NCBI GenBank assembly: GCA_001549895.1
Contig: AP014719.1
Span: 3,348,001 to 3,412,000, forward strand
Source of the DNA: Arthrobacter sp. Hiyo8
Lineage (GTDB): Bacteria > Actinomycetota > Actinomycetes > Actinomycetales > Micrococcaceae
Length of the DNA: 64,000 nucleotides
Reading direction: 5' to 3'
The notes below the pieces were generated by a model, which was not told where the DNA came from, did not search any database, and saw only the letters and a list, made by a program, of their open reading frames with translations. Made by a program: the position numbers and the translations under genes. This document shows, piece after piece, positions 9,086-18,649 of this stretch. Position 1 is the stretch's first letter, and every line of letters starts with the position of its first letter.

Positions 9086-10638
9086 TTACGAATTGTCGAC
9101 TGTTGTTCCGGAGAAAACCGTAGGTGTCCGAGAACCTGGCACGTAGGCTATTTCATCGAATGGCGTCGGATTGCCGCCCACTACATCAGAAGACTTCGCC
9201 GGCTTTGTCTTCTTAGCGCGCCCCCGAGTTTTTGTGGAAGCAGCCTTGGGTAGGTCTTCTTTGCCGTAGTAACTGTAGGAATAGGCATCCGGACCCTTTG
9301 AAGGCAGGCGGTTTAGGACGACGCCCAGCACTTTTGACTCCACAAGCTCGAGGGCCTTGAGGGCCTTCTCCAAGTCCTGTCGCTTTAGTTTCTGCGTGCC
9401 CACTACAACCACCACGCCACCAACATGCTGCGAGAGCACGGCTGCGTCGGTGACCGGGAGCAGCGGGGGAGCATCTATCACGACCGTATCGAAAGCTTGT
9501 TCAAGGCGTTCAATGAGGTTTTTCATTTCTTGGGAACCGAGTAACTCACTCGGGTTGGGGGAATCTGGCCCGAGGTTAGGACGTAGAACGGGTCTTCACC
9601 CCAAGGTTGCAGCAGGTCGTTTATGTCTGCGGAGCCAATAAGTGCGGTGGTGAGACCCGCGTTGCGATCGAGGCCCAGATAATCGTCGACCATCGGACGG
9701 CGAAGGTCGGCGTCGACCAGACACACTGTTTGACCAGCTTGTGCCAACGCCATCGCCAGATTTGTGGCTGTCGTGCTCTTGCCTTCGCCCGGCAAGGACG
9801 AAGTCACCAAGACGCTCTTGGCTTTGCCGGATACATTTGCAAACTGAAGATTTGTCCGAAGTTGGCGGAACGACTCTGCACGGGGGCTTTGAGGGGCGAC
9901 CTGAGTTAGAAGAGGGTTTTTCGACGCGTCTTGGTCGAAGGTAATTCCGCCAAGGAGCGGATGGCTGGTGACAAGTCGGAGATCCGCTTCTCCGCGGATT
10001 CGGCTATCCAGCCTGGTCCGCAGCACTGCCCCGGACACACCAAGCGCCAGCCCGATTACGAGACCCAGCAGCAAGCTCAGCCGACTGTTTGGCGCAGACG
10101 GGGCCGTCGGTGCGGCAGCCGGCTTTATTATGGACAGACTGACGGGCGACGTTCCACCGGTCTTTGGTCGCTCCAACTTGTCAACGACCTTTATCAGGCT
10201 GTCGGCGACAGCTTGAGCTATTGCAGAAGCTTGTGCCGGAGATCGGTCGGATACGGCGATGTTGATAAGCACTGTGTTCAGATCGGTGCTCGCTTTGACC
10301 TGGACGGCTAGCTCTTCTGCGGTCACGGGCAAGCCTAGTGTGTCAATGACTGGCTGGAGGACCGCTGGCGAGCCTACGGTTTTGACGTAAGACTGCACGC
10401 GTGCTTGACCGAAGGAGTTGCCCTGCTGAAGTTCTTGAACTGAACCCGAATTTTGTATAGCCACGAAAAGTTGTGTCTCGGCCGTATAGGTTGGTGTAGT
10501 GAGAGCCGCAATGCCACCACCGACCAGTAGGCCGCTCAGGGTCGCCGCGACAATCAAAACCCAATTGCGGCGAAGCGCTCGCATGTAATCGCTGAAGTCC
10601 AAACCGGGATCCCCCTGTTGATCGCCATTTGCAGGCAA
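9086..10638 (-). CDS. Polysaccharide-biosynthesis tyrosine autokinase, Wzz/CpsD type (frame broken near 9548)
   Basis: About 517 residues when one C loss near 9548 is repaired (GQIPPNPSELLGSQEMKN). The N-terminus is a Wzz chain-length domain: cytoplasmic DFSDYMRALRRNW, first membrane span around residues 32-52, an extracellular loop and a second span around SLLLGLVIGLALGVSGA. Then comes the BY-kinase domain with Walker A SSLPGEGKST, Walker A' CLVDADLRRP and Walker B TVVIDAPP. The Tyr cluster AYSYSYYG near the C-terminus is the likely autophosphorylation tail. Such kinases control export and length of capsular or exopolysaccharide. No polymerase or glycosyltransferase lies beside it here, so the rest of the locus may have been lost to the adjacent mobile nest. 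Confidence 0.88.
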
Positions 10639-11115
10639 GTGCCTTGCATCCGGAATAGCAGTTCAAGTGTGTTTAGCGATATTCTACCTGCGTTCCTGGC
10701 CAGCAAATCCACGTTCGGCTGCACAGTTCTTTCGAGGCCTGTTCCGAGCGGGTTCTGACGCCACCCTTGTTGCGCTACCGGGTTGTGCTACCGGTCCGGA
10801 AGGGCCGCAATTCCGCACACGAAAGCGACGCCTGGGGGGAGGAGGCTGGGTGGATCAGTGAAGTCCTGTGCGTGTCACCCCGGTTTGTTTTTTCCGCGGA
10901 AGGTTGAGTCTCAGGGGTTTGCCAAGCTAGCTCCCTGCCGCGGCTGTTGAGCGCAGGGCCTGAACCTAGAGATCCACGGTCGCGAGGGATCCCGTACTTC
11001 CGTCGTCTTTAGCGACGCAGAGGTAAGCCTGCGCACCACCGATCTAGGCAGCTCTCTAACTTGACTTGACGTATTGCCGATACTTGTTGGAGAAGACAAG
11101 CTCAGTTTGGTCGAG
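10639..11115. other. Intergenic stretch upstream of the autokinase
   Basis: No convincing gene. Base composition is lower in GC than the neighbouring genes, especially around 11050-11160. The promoter for the minus-strand autokinase should lie in its first 100-200 bases, but I cannot name boxes with confidence. Confidence 0.3.
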
Positions 11116-11253
11116 ATGGAGAACATATTGCCCGACTACATCGATATTAATCCTTACCGAAAAAAGGAGGCTGGCAGGATCCTCAAAGCAATGGGGCTCA
11201 TTCTCCTGGCGTGCGCGACGGGTGCTGTGGTCTATCTTGCGTTGAGAGGGTAG
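11116..11253 (+). CDS. Small single-span membrane protein, hypothetical
   Basis: 45 residues: an acidic start MENILPDYIDINPYRKKEAG followed by one hydrophobic span (MGLILLACATGAVVYLALRG). The charge pattern and span look protein-like, but the ribosome-binding site is weak and codon use is less GC-rich than nearby genes. An upstream in-frame TTG could extend it. The function is unknown; it may be a remnant of a larger surface-polysaccharide locus. Confidence 0.35.
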   Translation: MENILPDYIDINPYRKKEAGRILKAMGLILLACATGAVVYLALRG

Positions 11254-11409
11254 GTTTCGATCACTCTAGAATGGGGCGCCTGGGCGTCACATCGATGCCG
11301 GGGGAGCCGGGGTTTCCTGACTCGCGGCAGAGTCGGTAAGTTTAAGAGAGCGGTTTTGTTGGCCTTCAAATGAGTTGGTCCCGGCATGAAGCCAGATCAT
11401 GCGCTAGCT

Positions 11410-11874
11410 TCAACGAGTATCGAGATCCTCGAACACCAAAAACGTCTGCGTATCCTGCACGCCGGGCATCGACTGGAGCTGGTCAAAAATGACTCTGCGC
11501 AGGTGAATGTTGTCGGTGGCGCGGACCAGCAGGATGACGTCGAAATCACCGCCCACCAGCGCAATGTGCTGTACCTCCGGAATGAGCCGAAGCTCTTCAC
11601 GGAGCTCGCGCCAGGAGTGCTGCTGCACTTTCAGCGTGACATACGCCGATGACTTCAAACCGGCCTTGATGGGGTCCACCAGCGCGGTGAACTTAGTGAG
11701 CACGCCCTCGCCCGTCAGCCGCGAAATTCTCGAATACGCGTGAGCCCTGCTGATGTGGACGTTTTCCGCCACCTGGGTGACCGACATCCGGCCGTCCCGT
11801 GTGAGCTCGGCAATGATGTCCCTGTCCACTTGGTCAAGGGGAACTTCTGCTTGGTCGCTTTCGACCTCGGCCAT
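11410..11874 (-). CDS. Lrp/AsnC-family transcriptional regulator
   Basis: 154 residues, intact. An N-terminal AsnC winged helix (VDRDIIAELTRDGRMSVTQV) is followed by a C-terminal RAM ligand domain (AYVTLKVQQHSW, VALVGGDFDVILLV-like). The chosen start (MAEVESDQAEV) has GGAG six bases upstream; a longer frame reaches 11919 without such a site. It is divergent from the E1alpha gene with about 170 bases between. AsnC-type BkdR proteins often control branched-chain keto-acid dehydrogenase genes in response to amino acids, so local control of 12046-15830 is likely. Confidence 0.88.
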   Translation of the reverse strand: MAEVESDQAEVPLDQVDRDIIAELTRDGRMSVTQVAENVHISRAHAYSRISRLTGEGVLTKFTALVDPIKAGLKSSAYVTLKVQQHSWRELREELRLIPEVQHIALVGGDFDVILLVRATDNIHLRRVIFDQLQSMPGVQDTQTFLVFEDLDTR

Positions 11875-12045
11875 CGCATCTCCAATTCGTCCACAGTGTG
11901 GGCCCGTTAGCCAGTTCACATTTGCGATTTGTCTTCCAGACTAGAGGTTTCCGGCAAGCTTTTCCACGATTCTGGCCACAGCTGGATACGAAACTTCGCT
12001 AGGGAACATACTGGTGACAAATAGTGGATACAGAAGGACGGACCA

Positions 12046-13277
12046 ATGACGATCTCCGCGGACCATGAGGCCCAGGGTCTTGCTGACGCTCGGCCGGACG
12101 ACACCGAAGCAAACGATCAAGCTTCCGAAGTGCGGCGCAAGTTCGGAATCAGTGTGGAAGACTACATGCTGCCTGCCCGCCATCAGATCCAAATGGTCGA
12201 TCCTTCCGGCGTGCTCAAGCCTGAAGCTGAACAGGGCACCGAACCCGGTCACGAATATCCCATCCCCGGCGATGCCGAACTCATGGCGGCTTACGAACAA
12301 CTGGTTGTCGGGCGCCGCGTCAACGACCAGAACTCCGCCCTCGTCCGCCAGGGCCGCATGGCCGTTTACCCGTCCAGCCACGGCCAGGAGGCATGCCAGG
12401 TAGCGGCTGCGCTGTGCCTCCGCGAAGGCGACTGGCTGTTCCCCACCTACCGCGACGCCGTGGCGGTCATGTCCCGTGGCGTTGACCCGGTCGAGACCAT
12501 GACCATCTTCCGCGGCGACTGGCACGGCGGCTACGACCCCACCAAGCACAAGGTCGGCATTCAGTGCACGCCGCTGACCACCCAGCTGCTCCACGCCGTC
12601 GGAGTTGCCCATGCCGCCAAACTTCGCGGCGAAGACACCGTGGTGTTGGCAATGTGCGGCGACGGTGCCACGAGCGAAGGGGACTTCCACGAAGCCCTCA
12701 ACTTCGCCGCTGTCTTCCACTTGCCTGTCATCTTCTTCGTACAGAACAACAAGTACGCGATCTCGGTGCCCCTGAGCCAACAGTCTGTGGCACCATCGCT
12801 GGCGCACAAGGCCGTCGGTTACGGCATGGCCGGTGAGCGCGTTGACGGCAATGACCTGGTCGCGCTGCTTGCCGTTCTGGACCGGGCGGTGAAACTGGCC
12901 CGCGAAGGCTCCGGCCCGCTCCTGATCGAGGCCCACACCTACCGCATGCAGGCCCACACCAACGCCGACGACGCCACCCGCTACCGGCAGGATAGCGAAG
13001 TGGCCGAGTGGACGGCCAAGGATCCCATCAGCCGCATGACGTCTTATCTCACGGGCCGAGGACTCCTCGACGACGACGGCTCGACACGAATCGCGGCGAA
13101 AGCCGAAGCCGTTGCCTCGCAGCTACGCGAAGGCCTGGGGGAAGACGTCCCGGTCGACCCTCAGAATCTGTTCCGCTTCGTCTTCTCAACCCCACTCCGC
13201 AATTGAAGGAGCAGTCCGCCCTGCTCGCCGACGAACTCGCCCGTGAGGCATCCAGCCAGAAGGAGGCAGGCAAATGA
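12046..13277 (+). CDS. bkdA: Keto-acid dehydrogenase E1 component, alpha subunit (frame broken near C-terminus)
   Basis: E1alpha binds thiamine diphosphate and decarboxylates a 2-oxo acid. The TPP motif runs from GDGATSEGDFHEALNFA to FFVQNN around residues 204-235. SSHGQEA and the later THTNADDATRYR phosphorylation-loop region are typical. The frame as printed ends at 13206; restoring one base near 13188 gives NPTPQLKEQSALLADELARE and a stop at 13277, the normal family end. It heads an E1alpha-E1beta-E2 operon with overlapping or near-touching genes. The substrate could be branched-chain keto acids or pyruvate; the AsnC neighbour and heterotetrameric E1 favour branched-chain. Confidence 0.85.
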
Positions 13278-14399
13278 GCCCGCCGTCACCACATCCTCTG
13301 AGGCCACCGAGCACGCCGCAACCGGTGACGTCAGCTCCGCCACCGCCAGTGCGGCAGCCAGCGCAGCCGCAGTCGCCGAAGCCTCCGGTCCGCAGACCAT
13401 CACCATGGCCAAGGCTCTCAACACCGCGATGGCGGACGCTATGGAGGCCGATTCTTCCGTCTTGGTATTCGGTGAAGACGTTGGCCGCCTAGGTGGCGTC
13501 TTCCGGATCACCGACGGCCTCATGGCGAAATTCGGAGAACATCGATGCTTCGATACCCCGCTTGCCGAATCCGGCATCGTGGGCATGGCGGTAGGTATGG
13601 CAATGAACGGAATGCGTCCCGTGATTGAGATGCAGTTCGACGCCTTCGCCTACCCGGCCTTCGAACAGATCGTCAGCCACGTCGCCAAGATGCACAACCG
13701 CACCAAGGGTGCCGTCAAGTTGCCCATGGTCATCCGCGTCCGTATGCCGGCGGAATCGGCGGCGTGGAACATCACTGCGACTCGTCCGAGTCCTACTACG
13801 CCCACACCGCAGGGCTGAAGGTCTACACGCCGGCGACCGTAGCAGACGGCTACCGCATGCTCCGCGAGGCCATAGACTCCGACGATCCCGTCATGTTCAT
13901 GGAACCCAAGAAGCTCTACTGGTCGAAAGATCAAGTCGACCTTGGCGCCTTGCGCACCGAGCACGCCACGAACGCTGCGACAGGATCCAGCAGCGAGGGC
14001 CGCGCCGCCGTCGCCCGTCCCGGCACTGATGCAACGCTCATCGCCTACGGCCCCTCGGTCCCAACGGCGCTTGCCGCTGCGTCCGCGGCTGCCGAAGAGG
14101 GTCGCAGCCTTGAAGTGATTGATGTCCGTTCGATCGTGCCCTTCGACGACGAAACCGTCTGCGCCTCCGTGCGCAAGACCGGCCGAGCGGTCGTCATTGC
14201 CGAGGCCCACGGCTTCGCTTCCGTATCCTCCGAAATTGTGGCCCGGGTACAGGAACGTTGCTTCCACTACCTTGCCGCGCCGATCCGCCGCGTGACCGGC
14301 TTCGACGTCCCCTACCCGGCTCCGAAGCTGGAGCACTACTACCTGCCAAGCGTCGACCGCATCCTCGACGCCGTTGACGACCTTCAATGGGAGAACTGA
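13274..14399 (+). CDS. bkdB: Keto-acid dehydrogenase E1 component, beta subunit (frame broken twice)
   Basis: The start ATG at 13274 has AGGAGG about 8 bases upstream and overlaps the end of E1alpha. One lost C near 13281 and one near 13746 break the frame; repaired, it reads MSPAVTTSSEATEH..., an Ala/Ser-rich leader, then the conserved ITMAKALNTAMADAMEAD, FGEDVGRLGGVF and, across the second break, GGIGGVEHHCDSSESYYAHT. The C-terminal transketolase-type domain ends VPYPAPKLEHYYLPSVDRIL. About 375 residues, normal for E1beta. It pairs with E1alpha in the alpha2-beta2 decarboxylase. Confidence 0.85.
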
Positions 14400-14401
14400 C
14401 C

Positions 14402-15830
14402 ATGAGCGCAGAAATGCAGGTGTTCCTGCTTCCGGACCTGGGCGAGGGCCTCACCGAGGCTGAACTCGTCAACTGGCTTGTGGCCGTGGGCGACGAGATC
14501 CGCGTGGATCAGCCGATCGCCGAGGTTGAAACCGCCAAATCCATGGTGGAGGTGCCCTCGCCGTACGCAGGCATAGTCGCCGTGCTGCACGGCGAAGCCG
14601 GCCAAACGCTGGACGTCGGGCGGCCGCTGATCTCGGTGGCTCCCGTCGACGCTTCGGTTGCTGCTGATCCTGAGCCTGCGGTAGAAAAGGTCCCTGCGGC
14701 GCCCTCGGCCGACGCTGCTGCCGAAAGCTACCGGACCGAAGAGAAAGCCGGATCCGGGAACGTTCTCATTGGCTACGGCACATCCGGAAGCGGCGAAGGG
14801 CGCCGTACCCGCCGAGAAAGGTGTCCGCCGGCTCTGCCGTTGCCGTGACCTCGGAGCCCGACTTTGCCGAACTCTCGCTGTCCCGCACGCGGATTCCAGG
14901 GAAGCTCTCTGCCGTGATTTCTCCCTTGGTGCGGAAGATGGCCCGGGACCATGGGGTCTCCCTGGACGCAGTACCTGGTTCGGGGGAGAGCGGGCTCATC
15001 CTGCGTCGCGACATCGAGGCTGCCATCGGAGGGGCCACGCGCGAGACCGCCCCGTTGAGGTGCCCGCCGTTGTCCAGCCTTCCACCGGAGTCCAGGATGC
15101 CCGTACCGGCTTGAACGTGGCATCTCGCACTCCGGTCCGCGGAATACGGAAGGCTGTCGCGGCCAACATGACCCGCAGCCGGTCCGAGATCCCTGAGGCA
15201 ACTGTCTGGGTAGACGTGGACGCCACTGCCCTCCTGGAGATGCGTGCAGAACTCAAGAAGCGCGATCCGCACGGCACTCCCGGGCTGCTCGCGTTCATCG
15301 CCCGGTTTGTCACAGCCGGGCTGAAAAAATTCCCCGAGCTGAACACCCGGTTCGTCACGGCGGAGGATACAGCCGGCGGTGAAATCCAAGAGGTCGTCGC
15401 ATTCGACGGCATCAACCTTGGCTTCGCCGCACAGACGGACCGCGGACTCGTTGTTCCGTCGGTCCGCAACGCCCATCTGTTGAATGCCCGCGAACTCAAT
15501 GCCGAAATCCGCCGGCTCACCGCCGTCGCACGCGACGGCAAGGCCACACCGACGGAGTTGGCGAGCGGCACCTTCACTCTTAACAACTACGGAGTGTTCG
15601 GAGTGGACGGTTCCGCCGCGATCATCAACTATCCCGAGGTGGCGATGCTTGGCGTGGGCCGCATCATCGATAAGCCCTGGGTAGTGGACGGGCAGGTTGC
15701 TGTCCGCAAGGTCACCGAGCTGACGCTCGCGTTCGATCACCGGGTTTGTGATGGAGAGACGGCTGCCGGTTTCCTGCGGTATGTTGCGGATGCGATCGAG
15801 AACCCGGGGACGGTGCTGGCGGATTTGTGA
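14402..15830 (+). CDS. bkdC: Dihydrolipoamide acyltransferase E2 of keto-acid dehydrogenase (frame broken twice)
   Basis: One lipoyl domain lies at residues 1-80, with the lipoyl Lys in ETAKSMVEV. A linker follows, then a peripheral-subunit-binding domain (SPLVRKMARDHGVSLDAVPG), then the catalytic acyltransferase domain with GFAAQTDRGLVVPSV and the active-site HRVCDG near the end. One-base losses near 14812 (G) and 15050 (C) break the frame. It starts three bases after the E1beta stop. E2 transfers the acyl group from E1 to CoA and forms the core of the complex; no E3 gene is present here, so lipoamide dehydrogenase must be encoded elsewhere. Confidence 0.86.
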
Positions 15831-15969
15831 GTGCGAGCTAAATCGGCGTTTCAGCAGTCCGGGTGGATCGCAACCTTGACGAAAGCGGCGGTTTGGTAGA
15901 GGTACTGGTACGCCCAAGAGGAGGTGGGTCTGCTCAAGGAGACCAGCGGCAAGCTCCTGTGCTGGGCGA

Positions 15970-16454
15970 TCATGTGCAAGTCCCTCCGTAGCAGCGGCTG
16001 ACGATCACCCTAGCTCGGGTCACATGGAACTGGGCTGTGAGGACGTTCGCGCTTTTCCATCCGTATTGGTCCGACAGGTTTTTCAGTTCCCGTGCTTCGC
16101 CTTGTGTCGTGAACGGATCGGGGTTAAAGCAGATAATTCGATAAGGGCGCTGGGCGGTACATATGCCCGCTTCGAATTTTCCGTCTTTGCCTATTGGGCT
16201 TGATACGGCAATTGTCGGCGAATACCCCTGCTGCATCAGCTGTTCTGCGTAGCCGATCCGCTGGTCAGGCGGCCCAAGCACGAACAGCACATCCGCGTGT
16301 TTGGGTTGGTCCGCGGGCGGGCCACATAAAGAAAGATCCCAACAACGGCCCAGACGATCACGAAGGCGCTTATAGCTCCCAGTAACCTTAGGAGCAGCCG
16401 CTTCTTTCGCCTAGGCGGCGCGGTCTCTGTTTCGGGGTTGCGGGTAAGGGGCAT
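15970..16454 (-). CDS. DUF218 / YdcF-like membrane-anchored protein (frame broken near 16310)
   Basis: About 160 residues once one C loss near 16310 is repaired. The N-terminus is basic, followed by one membrane span (LLGAISAFVIVWAVVGIFLY), then ADVLFVLGPPDQR, the usual start of the YdcF/ElyC/SanA fold. It is shorter than many family members. Members act in cell-envelope metabolism or unknown reactions. It runs convergent to the dehydrogenase operon. Confidence 0.7.
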
Positions 16455-17186
16455 ACCGTCCTCTAGCCAATCCGGGATGTGGGCGGCAGCGTTGCACTGG
16501 TCCTAAGATTACTATCTGCAGACGCTGGGGACACCCCGGGAAGGCAAACGTGCCTCGCCGTACGCCACTGAGTGTTGGTGAGCCGTCCACTCAATTTCGA
16601 GCAATCACCACTCAAACCGCCACCTGTCGTTCCTTTTCGGCCATAGCCCCGTCGTGGGGGATTCACACCATCGGAACGCTGGGAGCCGCCGTCGGAAGTG
16701 AAGAACCCGTGGGCGGGTTGCTGGTCCCCGTCCACCAGCCCGTCATGTCGCTTACCCGCCCTCCCTCTGGTAGCGCGGCGCCGCGCCAGCGCTGAGGCTG
16801 CGCTGGCGGTTCGTGCCTGCTGGGGCTACTGTGTGGGCAGGGGGATGGAATGGCACAGTCGCGTAGAAGCTTGACGTCCATCTCGACTAAGCCTGAATCC
16901 ACCGGTGAGGTACGGGGGCGGTCGGCGGTTTAAACCGGAAATGCCTGTCTTCTCAAGGAAAATGGGACTTGCTTAGAGTTCACAGCATGGCTCTGGGAAT
17001 TAGAATGGAACACCGTCTTCAATAAGGCATACCCGCCGCCGCAGCCCGCCTGACCCCGCCCTTCCAGCCAATCGGCCAAACGGAACCAATGTGGAACATC
17101 CGGACAGGGAGGCCCGGCAACAGTCATGCCCTCCCGCCGTAAACCCATTCAAACGAGTCCCGCCCGCAATCAGCTCACCGGTGGAT
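16455..17186. other. Gene-free accessory stretch with an IS-end remnant
   Basis: I find no convincing gene. It contains the CCACTCAA-type repeat remnant at 16587-16646, related to the longer array at 21483-21575. Confidence 0.4.
16587..16646 (+). repeat. Degraded IS-end repeat (CCACTCAA type)
   Basis: Two copies of CCACTCAA with following bases, then CCGCCACCTGTCG and TTCCTTTTCGGCC. The same order recurs at 21483-21575 with three full 22-bp units. Multiple short direct repeats at a tip are typical of IS21-family ends, but no istA or istB gene is present. Confidence 0.5.
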
Positions 17187-17822
17187 TCAGGCTAAGGGGA
17201 AACCGACACGACCGCCGGCAAGCCGACCCTGTCGTCCGTGATCATCGCAATTCCAGTTGCTATTGTCCGTCCGGCAGGCGAACCCCATAGTGCGTCCGGT
17301 CGTCTCCGTCAGTTCCACCGGGTCCCGTCGACTGCGGCGGTCCGCCTGGCGTGATCGAGCACCAGCCCGTTGTGCTGGAGGTTCTCGCTGGTCCGGATCT
17401 CGGGAGGCGACGGTCCCGCGTGGGGCGGGCGGAGGTACGACCAGGACCTTCGGTTGTGGCCGGCGCATCATTGCCGCGATTCTGACTCGAAGCTCCCGTG
17501 GCCGGACGGGCTTGATGATGTGGTGGTCGGCTCCGGACTGAAGAGCAGTCAGCAGGTCGATCTGATCACTTCTGCTAGTGACCATAACGACGTAGGCGTT
17601 GCTAATTAGGCGAACGCGGCGCATGACCTCGAACCCGTCGATGTCCGGCAGTCCAACGTTTAGCGTCACGACATCGGGTCTTACGTCCCGGACAGCTTCA
17701 ACACCTGCTCGGCCGGTGCCTACGGCATGGACTTCGAAACCCGCCTGGAGAAGCGCGGTCTCGAGCAAGTTGCGCGTGTCCGCATCTTCTTCTATTACTA
17801 CGGCAACATCCAAATCGCTCAT
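17187..17822 (-). CDS. Atypical response regulator receiver protein, Asp replaced by Asn (frame broken in output part)
   Basis: Residues 1-120 form a receiver domain: acidic pocket VIEEDADT, switch Thr in VMVTSRSD and Lys in HIIKPV. The usual phospho-Asp is Asn here (VVTLNVGLPDIDGFEV), so classical phosphorylation is not expected. The rest looks like the start of an OmpR-type winged helix when G/C losses around 17390-17450 are repaired (HNGLVLDHARR, VDGTRVELTET), but nothing like a full DNA-binding helix follows. It may be a truncated regulator. No kinase lies directly beside it. Confidence 0.7.
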   Translation of the reverse strand: MSDLDVAVVIEEDADTRNLLETALLQAGFEVHAVGTGRAGVEAVRDVRPDVVTLNVGLPDIDGFEVMRRVRLISNAYVVMVTSRSDQIDLLTALQSGADHHIIKPVRPRELRVRIAAMMRRPQPKVLVVPPPAPRGTVASRDPDQREPPAQRAGARSRQADRRSRRDPVELTETTGRTMGFACRTDNSNWNCDDHGRQGRLAGGRVGFPLA

Positions 17823-17985
17823 GGCCCCTCCATGTGTGCCCGACGAATCCCTCTCAGACCAGCGCCCGACACGACCGTCAGAGCCGTAATTCCTAAACTA
17901 CAAGGAAAAGGCGGCTTTTGCGTGAACTGTCAGGCTCGGCACAGACCTGAGATCCGCGGCTTGGGGCGGGCTTGCTCGCATCGTA

Positions 17986-18555
17986 TTGTGGGACCGTAGG
18001 TTCAGGCCTGATGTCCCGGGCAGCGTTCCTTTCTCCAGGCGTGCCTTGCTTACTACTCTTCTGGAAGGGTTTGGATTAGTGGCCGCTAATGCGGAGATAT
18101 GGGGCACGGATCCTGCCACTCTTCGCGATGTCATCTTGGACCGGACGGCGGTTGAGAGCCGGCTTGAGGACTGCACAGACCTCGAGCGGGTGTGGGTCCT
18201 TTCGCTCCTCGGCCGGGACGACGAAGCCGTAAATGCCGGACGCCGCCTGCTGGCGGACTCACAAGACCGGTTCCGGCCGCTGCTCGTCCTGGCACAGGCA
18301 TACCAGCGAAAGGGCCGGTCGCATGACGCCGCGAAGCTCCACGAGGAAGCGCTTAGGATTGCGGCCACCCGTGCTCGAGAGGCCCTGGTGCGGCACCAGA
18401 TCGGCCGACGACTCTTCGACGAAGCAAGGTACCGGGATGCTGCAGCCGAATTCGAATGGGCCTGTGATCACTACAGAACTTCTGGCCGCCGCAAGCTCTC
18501 GATGGACTTCCGGCAGGCCATGAAACGTGCCCGTGAGTTGGACGGACGCTGCTGA
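17986..18555 (+). CDS. TPR-repeat protein
   Basis: 189 residues made of helical tetratricopeptide-like repeats, such as AVNAGRRLLADSQDRFRPLL, LVLAQAYQRKGRSHDAAKLH and RRLFDEARYRDAAAEFEWAC. There is no signal peptide. The start is uncertain: the frame opens at a TTG at 17986 with no strong ribosome-binding site, and the real start may be a later GTG. TPR proteins scaffold protein contacts; the neighbours (receiver protein, histidine kinase) suggest a signalling role, which is inference only. Confidence 0.6.
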   Translation: MWDRRFRPDVPGSVPFSRRALLTTLLEGFGLVAANAEIWGTDPATLRDVILDRTAVESRLEDCTDLERVWVLSLLGRDDEAVNAGRRLLADSQDRFRPLLVLAQAYQRKGRSHDAAKLHEEALRIAATRAREALVRHQIGRRLFDEARYRDAAAEFEWACDHYRTSGRRKLSMDFRQAMKRARELDGRC

Positions 18556-18649
18556 ACCAATGCAACCGGACAATAGCAGGGATTACTTTTCCGCTGCGAA
18601 CTAGCACAGGCATATACATATGAAGGACGATGCATCGACCCAGGTCCGC

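Noticed and set aside
10667..10861. Short frame upstream of the autokinase
   Set aside because: It has no start signal or conserved feature and lies in the probable promoter region.
13274..13492. Pro-rich frame starting at the good E1beta ribosome-binding site
   Set aside because: It arises only because one C is missing just after the start; restoring it gives the E1beta N-terminus.
16455..17186. Several 60-90 codon frames in the gap
   Set aside because: They overlap on both strands and have no domain, span or ribosome-binding site; the only solid signal there is the repeat remnant.
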